64,000 nt of DNA, taken from assembly GCA_002205965.3 (NCBI GenBank), contig NADL03000501.1:2356001-2420000 (forward strand). Direction: 5' to 3'. The stretch comes from Kappaphycus alvarezii (Eukaryota > Rhodophyta > Florideophyceae > Gigartinales > Solieriaceae). Positions within the stretch are counted from its first letter, which is position 1. Every line of letters starts with the position of its first letter. The position numbers and the translations under genes are program-made. The notes under the pieces are model-generated. The model made no database searches. It saw nothing but the letters and a program-made list of their open reading frames with translations, and was not told where the DNA came from. This document shows, one piece after another, positions 49,288 to 58,861 of the stretch.

Positions 49288-49869
49288 ATCCCCCAAGTTG
49301 AGTGTATATCTTCATCTCCACTCAATCATCACCCGTGGATGAAGGTCCTTCATTTCCTCGAACATTCATGGGGAAATTGACGTCTTACCGCCCAGCTTTG
49401 ATCTCCTCTAGCTTCATTTACACTCACATCATCATCATGTTTAAGGTAGAGTTACTTTGTTCCGTTGTCACCATAATTATTTGTCAACCTCGCAACCTAC
49501 GCTTAGGTCTACATTAATTAGTCCAGATGATATCATTCCGTTAAGTCGCCTCCCCATATGATAGTTCTTCTTAGTAAGGGCGTCGGATATATTTTCAGAA
49601 CCAGGGATCCGTCCAACTATGTTCAGCTACTTCGCCTTGAAGCTGTTCCTGATTCTTTGAACTGTCGATCTGAGCCTGTATTCTTTACCTTCGTGGAGAA
49701 TCGTTATTTTGTCCCACAGGGCATGACTGTCACCATTGAGTTCATATTTTAACGTTTTCATCGAGAACAATCTGTTCACTGCAGTCCTGAAATATATTCC
49801 ACGGTCATCTGTAGTCTCTGTGGCTATTATTTCCGCGCCGTATGATGATTAATATATCCTACTCTGCTT

Positions 49870-49927
49870 ATGCGACGTCCAATCGGTTGGACATCGCATG
49901 GAACCATATCATAGATCTATGATATGG
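49870..49927. repeat. Two adjacent palindromes in the copia fossil
   Basis: Near-perfect inverted repeat at 49,870-49,897 (arm TGCGACGTCCAA, 4-nt loop, one mismatch). Six bp on, at 49,904-49,927, is a perfect 24-bp palindrome centred on AGATCT (half-site CCATATCATAGA). Confidence 0.85.
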
Positions 49928-50810
49928 AACAAATCTTCTCCATTTATGCCGTTACGTGACAATATACTCGTGAATGTGCCATTCTGTCCATAATCTCGGC
50001 TCTGTGAGTGTTAAGCGTCCGAAAACGTGCACAAGCTGACCTCTGTAGCGTTTGAAACCTTTTGAAAAATAATTACCGGGTTAAGTCTCTTGAGTTCCGC
50101 AAGCATTTGATTTGCCAAAAAAAAAGTTTGAAACTTGTAATCTGCTGACCTGTCGCTGCATTAAGGAGACTGCAACTGACGCTTGTGGTAATGCTCCATT
50201 CCCACGATATAGAAGCGTTCCCACAAAAATCCTGAATTGAAGAACTTCGTTAGCTGTAGCCCTTTCATCACGAATTTTCCGCCTCGTTCTCGTCAATGAT
50301 ATTGATTTGATTCTCTTCCAGTATGATTGCACGTCCAGAGTTATATTTCCAATGCGATCGACTCTGATCTTACAACCCCCGGAGTTGTGAAGCGACCCAT
50401 CAATTATCTTCCCGAGTGCATATATGGCATAAAGCCCTTTGAGAAACGTGTCGAGCGTCATCCAAGTTACTGCCGACAAGAAAGTCGTCGCTCAATTTCG
50501 CGAACATTACTACAATGCGACCCAAGTCGGATCTTCTGATAAATAGCTGATTATTTACTCCAAAAAACTGCTCTAGGCTATCGTGCGTGAGCATCCACTC
50601 TTCGATGGCGAGCATCCAATTCCGACCGGCCTCAACTATGCCGAAAGGGAGTTTGGTCAATTTCCATAACATCCCTCTACTTTAATTTCGACTTCTGTAT
50701 CATTCTTTTGGTGGCCTGACACAGATATCTTTTTCTTTTGGTCCACTCTGTAATTATGCGCCTTTTATAACTGCCGCTTGGATCAAAAATCCTAGAAATG
50801 CTACTAGGGT

Positions 50811-50965
50811 AACACGACTGCGCAGTCGACTGGAGACTGGACATCAACTGGATTAACGAAATGTCCAGTCGACTGGAGACTGGACACGACTGGGTTACTC
50901 AGACGTCCAGCCGACTGGAGACTTGAAGGCCACTTGGTTACTGCGGTATCCAATCGACTGAACAA
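50811..50965. repeat. Minisatellite, 42-43 bp unit, about 3.5 copies
   Basis: Units start at 50,823, 50,866, 50,908 and 50,951 with the core CAGTCGACTGGAGACTGGAC, which decays along the array. It lies inside the copia fossil just right of its reverse transcriptase region. Confidence 0.88.
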
Positions 50966-51284
50966 ACAACTGGAAACAGTCTACTGGATACTATAGAAAT
51001 GACAGTGTAATGTATTGTTTGATCTTAGAAATGTTAATCTTAATATTAAGATATTAATTGGGAATCCCAACTTGAGATGAAGAAAGAGACGGTAAATATG
51101 GGTGGTAACGCGGGTTTTTATTACTGGAAAAGCGAGAGGGGGCTAAAATGGTTTCAAGGATGGTCAGACAACGGGGATGTTGGAGATAGTCGGACTACGG
51201 GATTAATGCCTAAGAAACCGGAAAGACTGCTGCGGTGAGACAAGAAAATACGCGTTTTTCCAGAGCGCCGTAGATCATGACCTC

Positions 51285-51900
51285 AATCGTCGTACCAAAC
51301 CACTTCTAGCAGACTACCGGCATTGTTCTGCACCTGCCTCGCCGCGTGACGGGCAAACATTGCTTGCCTCGACTCAGCAATCGGAACAGATGCCCTTGTA
51401 GCGACGCCAGCGACAACTTTTTTGGCAAATTCCCGCGCGTCTGGATACTAGCCCATCAGTTTGGAGGGGAGAAGAGGGATAAAATGATTTCTCGGCCCTT
51501 TTGATGGTATAAAGTCGGCAAAGTGGGTGTCCTTACCAAGTATGGTTAGGTTAAAAGGCTTGAGAGGACAGCGCGCGAGTGATGGGAGGCGGCCAGGGGT
51601 CAACGTGTGGATGGCGATGAGGTGTAAATAGTCCGTACCCCTGTTCTCTCCCAACGCCTTAATGTCCGGTCGAACAGGGTGGTCGCGTTGCGGGGGCTCG
51701 AGAACCGGGTGTAGGCGGCCTTGGAGAGGGCTGCCGCAGACAAGCGTGTTTACGAATCATGGTGCCAGTCGCGAGTAGGCCCATACGCGCAGTGTAATTC
51801 GTGGTCCCCGAAGGGGTCCATACACACCGTGCATCCCCTCTTGTGGCAAGTCGAGTCCAGTGCAGAAAGGGGATTAGCGCTTCCCTATGTTGTAGTTTTA
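51285..51900 (-). mobile_element. RLE LINE C-terminal fragment, third subfamily, nested in copia fossil
   Basis: On the minus strand the zinc cluster GCTVCMDPFGDHELHC (near 51,800) matches GCHEMLDIYGDHLLHC of the LINE at 19,748-22,500. It is followed by GTDYLHLIAIHTLTP (51,600 region, cf. GTDYFDVTFVNPLAP) and a C-terminal helix block AREFAKKVVAGVATRA (cf. VVKELARTVATRA), ending near 51,290. Frames are broken. It is strongly diverged from the other copies, hence a separate subfamily. Confidence 0.75.
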
Positions 51901-51929
51901 CGGTCAGATAACTGGTGCTAGTACTGTAT

Positions 51930-52150
51930 AACCGTCTTTTCTCCCCTTACAACTGACTCTTCCCCTCTTTATCCTCTTTGCCGTCCCCTAACCATGCCCC
52001 TACCCCTCCCCCGCCTCATGCCCTCCGTGTATACCACATCCCCAACAATTCCAATCCCCATCTCTTTCCCTCCCCCATTTCCCTTAATCCCTTCCCTTTC
52101 ACATCCACCCACCACCGCAACCACACTCCCCTCTAATCATCCCTACTTTC
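51930..52150. repeat. Pyrimidine-rich tract
   Basis: C/T-rich stretch (CCCCTACCCCTCCCCC-like words) between the LINE fragment and the gag region of the copia fossil. Low complexity, no gene. Confidence 0.7.
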
Positions 52151-53199
52151 CTCCCTTCGATTACTATTAATTTGAACTTATGAAAATATTAAATAGAACG
52201 TAGTACTGAAGACTATGGTCTATTTAGTACTAAGTACAATGAAATGTAGACAAAGGATAGAATGCTACTTTATTCTGTGACATCCTAGATGACTTCAAAT
52301 ACACTATCATCGCCGTGCTCAATTTGATGGATAAACTCCTCAATATGTAGTTCCTCTCCACTCTCGCTAATTTCCTGTAGATACTCGGCTCCCGTAAATC
52401 GCTTGGGGGCTTTTGCCTTCCACTCGCTGACAGGAAGAGCAGGGACAGTGGCTAGAATTAGTTCCCGATTTGAACGTAGGAACATGGTCATTTCGACCAT
52501 TGCTACATCTTAAGAACTACGAGCGATTGCAACGAGTTCACACTTTTCGAGCACAGCATTGGCAGTTCCTGGGTTAACTGAGTTCAAGGACTTGTTGATA
52601 AGGATAGTCAACAAGTTGTTGTATATTGAATCCGCTAATCCAGCGTTTTCAAGCAGAATCAATGCAGTCTGCTGTTTGTCGTGTTCAGTATGCACGGAGT
52701 CAAAGGCGTTAAGGTGGTTCTGAGTCACACCTCGGAATCGCTCTAGAAACACGCCATATGACTCTCCATTCTTTCTTTTACAACTGAGCACTTGTCTCCC
52801 AAAGTTAATGAACGTCCTCGCGAAATCTGTGGTGGAATCGTTCGCTATTACGTTCAGTATCTTCTCTACTATTTCTTTATGGTCTTTAAATGACCTTATT
52901 ACTCCTTCTTCATCCAGATCTAACGTCAAATTTTCGTGTAATATCTCCGCGTCAAGAACCTTCTGATAACCTTCGTCCATGGCAGCGAATAATTCATGAG
53001 CACGTCCATTTGATACTGCTTTTGTCCATGAATCTCCCTTGTCTGCAAAGACTCGGACTTTGCTTATCCACATACGCACCTTTCTCCTGTACTAAAACTT
53101 GTTTGTTGTCGAGGTAAGTCGAGGAGCCTCGATTAGGTTGCCGTCTGAGGCGTCAGGACCCTCTGGGCCCATAACTCAAGGTTTCGAGGTTACGGGTAG

Positions 53200-53576
53200 T
53201 GTATAAACGTTATTGAGAGACCTAAAGTTAAAGGGAATAGGCTCCTTCAGCTGATAGATAGATTGATCGGGGACTATTTTAGGAGATGTGAATCGGAACT
53301 AGGTACCGGCTTACCTCTCTCCACCGGTTGAAGCAGGTCCGCCAACTAAATCTTCATATGATTATTCAGGGTTCGATACGAAGAGCTTACTTTCTCACTT
53401 GTCGCCCTTCACCTCTTGCATTCACTCCAGCCGGGCTCCTATAGTTACATTAATCTCAGATACTTGCATTAAACTGAATGCTAATAAGCCCGTACACTCG
53501 ATTCGTTTAAGAAACCTGAAGCTCCATTCCAGTCCTTAATCGGTGTCCACGATTCACACGTGTGCGTAGATCTACA
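53200..53576 (-). repeat. 5' LTR of copia fossil
   Basis: About 377 bp with TG...CA ends. Collinear with 48,906-49,287 throughout. Confidence 0.85.
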
Positions 53577-54502
53577 ACTGTACATACACTTGGACGTGCA
53601 GGATTTTTGGGATCCGAGTAATTGGGAGTGCTTACAGAAAAGCTTGGGTCGGTACAGAACAAAGCAGAACTGTAATTAAATGCTTCCGAGTGGTGAGTTT
53701 CGGGACTGCAATTCAATTTTGATAAAATCTTTTCGAAACTGTCTCACCAAGTGGAGATCCTGTATTGGTTGTGAGAAATCCCGTTTGGATCAAGTACAAC
53801 CGAGTCGACCTGCGTTCGTCTCCGGTTGCCTCTCTAGGCTGGTATCGGATTGCCATGTGCATATTTTGAAAAGATCCTCAAATTGGTTCAGTGCTCATCA
53901 GTGTCCGTGACAACATGAAAACACGCATTCTCATCCTTTGCGGCTGGAACATTGAACAACTACAGTAGAGTACACTACAGCACAGTAGTTTACTGTACGT
54001 TACTGTACAAATAATGTACTGTACTCAGTGCTGTACAGTGAACTGCACAGTATTGTACAGTAGTGTTGTACGGTACTCACAGTTCTGTTTTGGTCTATTC
54101 AGCAGTAGAACAGGTAGTGAAGTTCATTTTTTCATGTTCAATTTTCACCTGCAAATGACTTCGCTTCAATTTGCCCTCCCAGTGTATTTTCGTTCTCTCT
54201 CTCTGACTCACATACTGTTTTTCTGTTTCCCTCCAACAGACTTCATCAGAGCTTATCTGTCGCCCGTCACTTCCAACTCTTCTTCCCACTCCCTCGACGA
54301 TGCCGTCAACTTACACCCCTCTCTCAAATACCTCGTAGAAAATTTTCCTTCGCTCTTCCTCACTCCTTGTCAACTCAACCTCTTTACTTGTAGCCCTCCC
54401 CTCCCGACTAACCTACTCCCAACTACAAACCCCCCTTTGCGGGTATCTGCCGCCATAGCATAGCTAACTTCCGTCGGAAGAAGGAAATATTTCCCCATCC
54501 CA
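53577..54502. other. Upstream region of the large host gene
   Basis: No gene is recognised. It contains the GTAC cluster (53,970-54,076). A pyrimidine tract ending in CCAACAG at 54,233-54,239 would fit a 3' splice site, so a 5' untranslated exon and intron are possible. The 149-codon frame across 54,014-54,463 is of low-complexity composition and probably not coding. Confidence 0.4.
53970..54076. promoter_or_regulatory. Dense GTAC/TACTGTAC cluster upstream of the large host gene
   Basis: Nine GTAC tetramers in about 107 bp, several as CTGTAC or TACTGTAC half-palindromes, some 430-530 bp before the ATG at 54,503. Similar words occur upstream of glutamate 5-kinase and the STMP1-like gene, and in the old gypsy LTRs. 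Function is unknown. It could be a promoter element or a repeat relic. Confidence 0.45.
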
Positions 54503-57500
54503 ATGGCAACCTCCGACACGGATGACGCCGACGTCCCATGGGGCAAATATACCTACATGCTTGAAGGGCTAGCCACTCGATGCTACATGGAAGGTCCCGC
54601 CCCACTTCAGCCTCCTCGACCCGGTGCTCCCCTTGGCCGTCGTCTCTGCTTTCGTGTGGACCTTCCCGAGAGGTGCTTTGTTCTCTCCGTAGTAGTCAAA
54701 CTTCCACATGCCCCTGTCCTCATGTTGCCGCTTTTGAGTGATATTTTGGTAGAACGCGCCTTGAATAATCGCGAATTCGAGACCGTGTATGATGGGTACG
54801 TACAAAATTCATTGGATAGCGATGTCAAGCTTGAGAAAGATTCCTCAAATGTCGCATTGGAGTCGCCGACAAGTGTGGGCGATGTGGCCAACGGGAAGGA
54901 TGCTGACACCGTGGCAAGGAAAAAAATGATGGAAGTAAGAAGGGCCGCTGATGCCTTGAGAATTACCATTACTGATATTGAAGTGGAGCAGGATGACGAT
55001 CAAGAGCGCCAGGAAGCCGGCAGGAGGAGGGCAAGCGGGGAGCAGCCATTGGAAGGCGGGGAACTTGTTACATTAGGCGTCTCCGTCCTGGGATACGTGA
55101 GGGGGCAAACACCTGCTCCAAATCGTATCAAGATTTTGATGAATGCGGCCGCCAAACTGGGGGCGGATGAGACTTTGGCAGACCGCGCAGAGGTAGATGG
55201 CTTGTTGGGCTTAGCTTTTTTGGGTAATCGCAGGTTTCGACAGGCCGCCGAATTGTTGCATGGGGCCTCGGAATTAATTGTCGAGGTCGCAAGGAGGGAT
55301 GCGAAGGGGGGGGTCGGCATTGAGGGCGCTCTAAGATGGGCGGCTGAGTTAAATTTGTTGTCGGCGCATGCATATTTTGAACACATGCCTATGTCAAATG
55401 ATGGCATTGTCAGGCTGATATGTGTCGCAGAAGGGCAGGGCAATGAGGAGCGCGGTCGTGAGGTGAAAGAGATGGCGCATGACTTTTTAGATTTGCGGAC
55501 GGAATTGCTGAGTATGTTAGAGACCTTGCTGTCCGTTCTAGTGAAATTCTTGGCTGAATCCAACTCGCTAGCAGTGAAGATGGCATCGGTAAGGACAATC
55601 GAGTTTATCAGTGAACAAGTAGGGTGTGCGATTGCCACACACATGCAAGGGATATTGAACCAGGTTCTAAGATTATATCCAAGCTGTACAGAATTTGGGC
55701 CACGGGAGCGGGCGGCTGCGGCGTCGTTTTCATACGATTCGATGGAGGATTGCTTTGAGCGGCTCATTGACATTTGTTGTCGCCTGTTTCCGTTGACTGA
55801 GCACGGTGTGTTGCAGAAATTGTTTGACAGCACGTTGATTCCAGTGTTTTTGAATGGATTTGATGAGTCGGACTACTTGCACTTTGATGTCGACGCTGAG
55901 GAGGTTGCGGATGAGCTGCTGTCGACGGCTGTGGCGCAGTCGTTGAGGGTCATCTATCTTGTGCTAAGTATACTAGGAGCTGATGCACGTGTGCCTACTT
56001 CTTTGATTACAAGAGTATTGAACATGCTAGTTGTCGAGAATGGTAATCCTCGGACGCCCTTACTCTTGCGGCGCACTGCCTTGCACACATGGGACGCCCT
56101 TTCAAAATCAGTAAGACAATCAGCGTATGGAAGTACGGTCAGTGCATTCGTGGAGCATATCAAAGTGCTGAGGGATTACGTGCCCAAGCTACTGGTTGAA
56201 TTTGCGAGACCGGGCTTTGAGTATGCTCCAATAGAAGAAGAGAGTGACAATGAAGTCGAGCTTATTAAGGAGGAATATTTGGTCCCCGAGTACAGTCAGG
56301 TTTTGTCAGATCTGCTCAAGAAAAGACATCGGAGAATGGAGGTAATCGACCGCCATACACTTGGCCGTCTGCTTACTTTGATTTACGAAATATGCAGCGC
56401 GCTAGAACCAAGTGATGAAGAGGAAGAGCGATACCTTGATATCACGATTAGTCTCCAAGAAGTGTTGGCCAATTCCATCGCAGATCTTCTGATGAGCAGT
56501 CTGATTGATATCAGCTATCACGAAGCTGTTGCAAGCGGGAATGGCCCATCAGATAGCAATAACTTGTACGAATTCGGAGACATCAACACACAATTGAAGG
56601 TCGTCAGCGATGTGCTAGAGGAATTGTTTGAGAGCTACTGGGCTAGTATCAGCTTGCTACCCAACTCCGTAGCCACTGATACTGTTCGCTCAGCTCCTAT
56701 TCGAGCAGTCCTGGGGTGGTGTGTGGATCGAATGGCACATTCTGCTCCTCCAAAAGGGATGCTGAAGCTGCTATACGTAGGGGTTCGAGGATTGCAACAC
56801 GAGCTGAACACACCAATGTACAAGCTACCTGCAGTTCCCGCATCGCCACATGAAGTGACATTCATTGATATTCACCGGGCTCTCATTCAGTGGTTTCCTC
56901 AGTCTGTACACGAAGAGGCGTTTGATCTAATGGATATACTCAACGAGGCCGTCGCAGAGGACCTCATGGCCAAGGACTTATCGCTACTGATACAAGGCCT
57001 TGGTGATCAAGCAGAGAAATTTCAGTATCGAACAGATACTTCCCTAGAGTTGCTCGCCTCTATCGTCGCAACCAGCATCCCTAAACGCCCAGATCTAGCA
57101 ATGAGTTCCCTTCGCGCGCTGGTTGACCCATCGCTTCGAAAGCAGCGAATTGCAAACGGATTTCCAAAATCTAGTCGCTCCAGTACTGGCTCATTTACAA
57201 GACGGATGCAGATTGCGCCATCCAGCCCGCGTGTCGACCCGATGTCAAAGTCTCTCTACATCCATGTCGTCTTAGCATCTTGCTTCGACAAATTTGATGC
57301 CCTAGGAGTAGCTGCGAAACGGCGAGGTGGTCCGAGCTATATGGGCGAAAAGATTGATGCGTTCGTTGAACATGCCGCTCTCTCGGTTAGATGTTTGCAC
57401 GCTTGCGCACGTGCTGACACCCACCGCTGTTATGTGGGGGCTGTTCTTGGAGATATTTTCTGGACGTGCCTTGCCATGCAAGATCATGGAGATGGACGGG

Positions 57501-58861
57501 TGCGATTGGCAGGTTTTGAAATCTTTGCAGCCTCTCTTGACGTTCTTTTTCACGCCCAAAAAGCTATGGTGCTAGTGCCATCTCAATCAAACAACGCCGG
57601 TAGTGAAACTGCCATACTGAGCGCTGGATCTGTTCCCAGTTCCGTACTTACAACCCCCGAAAACGCAAATGGAGTAACTGAACTAACACCGCAAAGCGAG
57701 AGAGATGCGATCAAGCTTGTCTCAACCACTTCTTCTGATGGCCCTGACGGAATAAATCACTCGAATGTCGCTCCTGTTCAGAGGAGGGACAGTACGTCAG
57801 AAGAGGTGGATAGGGAACCTGAGGCAGAGGACGACGAATCTCGACTTGAAAGACAGATGCAAACGATCTTCGCGGAGGGAGGCTCATGTACTTTTCGAAT
57901 GGAAGGGAAATCCCCCTCTGAGCTGGAGTTTGAAGAGAGAGGTTGGCAAATGTTGTGTGCGTTTGTTTCCTCCAGCCTAGGTGTTGGAAAATATGTCGAT
58001 TTTGTAGTTCAGCGGGCGTGCTTAGAGTACTTGAAGGGCTGCATGCTCAATGCACTTCGTGGTCGATCAACGGGAGCAAGTGTCATCACATTTGAACATA
58101 TTGGGTTGCTTTGGGACTCCGTTAATCGGCTCGTTGGTTCTCCATGGCGAACTCTGAACGCACTTGCTATGTGGGTTGTATGTGCGATCGTGAATGTGGC
58201 CCTGTATTCATCTGTCATGGCCCGAGGTCGAGGCATAACACGGCAAAGAGCTGCCCAACTTAACGAATTTCTCGTAGGCCAAGTTTTTCCACGAGCAGAG
58301 GGCTTCCTGAAGAATGGGATTAGAGAAACAAGAATTTGGGGAATGCGTCTGCTGGAGGCATTTCTGAGGGGAAGGGATCAAAACACACATGTGGCGCAAG
58401 TTGTCCCAGTTGTACCGGGAAGAGTTTTGAGAGGATTAGATAATTTGAAGCACGATTGGGATGATGAGGTTCGGGAGCGAAGTCAGTCCCTTCTGGAGAT
58501 TCACTTCAACTCGCAGCAGAGGAAGCCAAACGTTAATTCGTTGGCTCAGCAGGCCACAAATTTTATGACCTTAAAAAGGCATCAGAATGATGAGGATGAC
58601 GGCTCTGCGTCCGGAGCGATTGAATTATGGTTCCCTCCCCTTCCAAGACCGATGAAATCTACTGAAACTGAGGTTTATTGCAGGACTTTGGAAGCATTTG
58701 CAAATGCGGAAATTGAGGGAGGTGAAGAAACTGAACTAATCGGTGCGGAAGAGGATAATGAGGAACATGAAATGGATTTCGAGGGTGAATTTGAGGATGA
58801 GGAAGAGGGTTTCGAGTTTGAGGCAGGGGTCGCAGACCACGCAGAGGGGGGAGATAGATAA
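54503..58861 (+). CDS. Very large protein of unknown family, helical-repeat (HEAT/ARM-like) N-terminal part
   Basis: Intronless frame of 1,452 residues from ATG 54,503. No catalytic motif is seen. Most of the length is leucine-rich amphipathic helix pairs such as ELLSMLETLLSVLVKFLAES and RVIYLVLSILGADARVPTSL, like a HEAT or armadillo solenoid. A TPR-like stretch lies near residues 230-255 (GLAFLGNRRFRQAAELLHGA). Disordered acidic or serine-rich linkers occur at about 100-190 and 1,030-1,120. The last 60 residues are strongly acidic (EHEMDFEGEFEDEEEGFEFE). The acidic character continues past the stop in the next frame, so the protein probably extends to 60,954, about 2,150 residues in total. 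The structural class is inferred from composition, and I cannot name a family. A scaffold or trafficking role would be guesswork. Confidence 0.85.
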   Translation: MATSDTDDADVPWGKYTYMLEGLATRCYMEGPAPLQPPRPGAPLGRRLCFRVDLPERCFVLSVVVKLPHAPVLMLPLLSDILVERALNNREFETVYDGYVQNSLDSDVKLEKDSSNVALESPTSVGDVANGKDADTVARKKMMEVRRAADALRITITDIEVEQDDDQERQEAGRRRASGEQPLEGGELVTLGVSVLGYVRGQTPAPNRIKILMNAAAKLGADETLADRAEVDGLLGLAFLGNRRFRQAAELLHGASELIVEVARRDAKGGVGIEGALRWAAELNLLSAHAYFEHMPMSNDGIVRLICVAEGQGNEERGREVKEMAHDFLDLRTELLSMLETLLSVLVKFLAESNSLAVKMASVRTIEFISEQVGCAIATHMQGILNQVLRLYPSCTEFGPRERAAAASFSYDSMEDCFERLIDICCRLFPLTEHGVLQKLFDSTLIPVFLNGFDESDYLHFDVDAEEVADELLSTAVAQSLRVIYLVLSILGADARVPTSLITRVLNMLVVENGNPRTPLLLRRTALHTWDALSKSVRQSAYGSTVSAFVEHIKVLRDYVPKLLVEFARPGFEYAPIEEESDNEVELIKEEYLVPEYSQVLSDLLKKRHRRMEVIDRHTLGRLLTLIYEICSALEPSDEEEERYLDITISLQEVLANSIADLLMSSLIDISYHEAVASGNGPSDSNNLYEFGDINTQLKVVSDVLEELFESYWASISLLPNSVATDTVRSAPIRAVLGWCVDRMAHSAPPKGMLKLLYVGVRGLQHELNTPMYKLPAVPASPHEVTFIDIHRALIQWFPQSVHEEAFDLMDILNEAVAEDLMAKDLSLLIQGLGDQAEKFQYRTDTSLELLASIVATSIPKRPDLAMSSLRALVDPSLRKQRIANGFPKSSRSSTGSFTRRMQIAPSSPRVDPMSKSLYIHVVLASCFDKFDALGVAAKRRGGPSYMGEKIDAFVEHAALSVRCLHACARADTHRCYVGAVLGDIFWTCLAMQDHGDGRVRLAGFEIFAASLDVLFHAQKAMVLVPSQSNNAGSETAILSAGSVPSSVLTTPENANGVTELTPQSERDAIKLVSTTSSDGPDGINHSNVAPVQRRDSTSEEVDREPEAEDDESRLERQMQTIFAEGGSCTFRMEGKSPSELEFEERGWQMLCAFVSSSLGVGKYVDFVVQRACLEYLKGCMLNALRGRSTGASVITFEHIGLLWDSVNRLVGSPWRTLNALAMWVVCAIVNVALYSSVMARGRGITRQRAAQLNEFLVGQVFPRAEGFLKNGIRETRIWGMRLLEAFLRGRDQNTHVAQVVPVVPGRVLRGLDNLKHDWDDEVRERSQSLLEIHFNSQQRKPNVNSLAQQATNFMTLKRHQNDEDDGSASGAIELWFPPLPRPMKSTETEVYCRTLEAFANAEIEGGEETELIGAEEDNEEHEMDFEGEFEDEEEGFEFEAGVADHAEGGDR

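Larger units (their letters stand above)
48906..53576 (-). mobile_element. Ty1/copia LTR retrotransposon fossil with LTR pair
   Basis: Fossil on the minus strand, bounded by two LTRs of about 380 bp that begin TGTATAAAC and end GATCTACA on the plus strand. A G-rich polypurine-like tract lies next to the left LTR (about 49,288-49,300), as expected for the 3' end. Gag-like sequence is at 52,280-53,080. Reverse transcriptase/RNase H of copia type is at about 50,080-50,700. A LINE fragment (51,285-51,900) and a minisatellite lie between them. The two LTRs differ at roughly 15-20 percent of positions by eye, so the insertion is old. It is broken in many places, and no matching target duplication is left. 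Confidence 0.82.

Noticed and set aside
54014-54463. 149-codon plus-strand open frame upstream of the large gene
   Set aside because: It begins inside the GTAC repeat cluster and is of Ser/Leu/Pro/Thr-rich low-complexity composition. It includes a pyrimidine tract that looks like a splice acceptor, and no domain is visible.
55000-55833. 277-codon minus-strand frame opposite the large gene
   Set aside because: It is a shadow of the real frame: Ser/Pro/Cys-rich composition and full overlap with strongly coding sequence.
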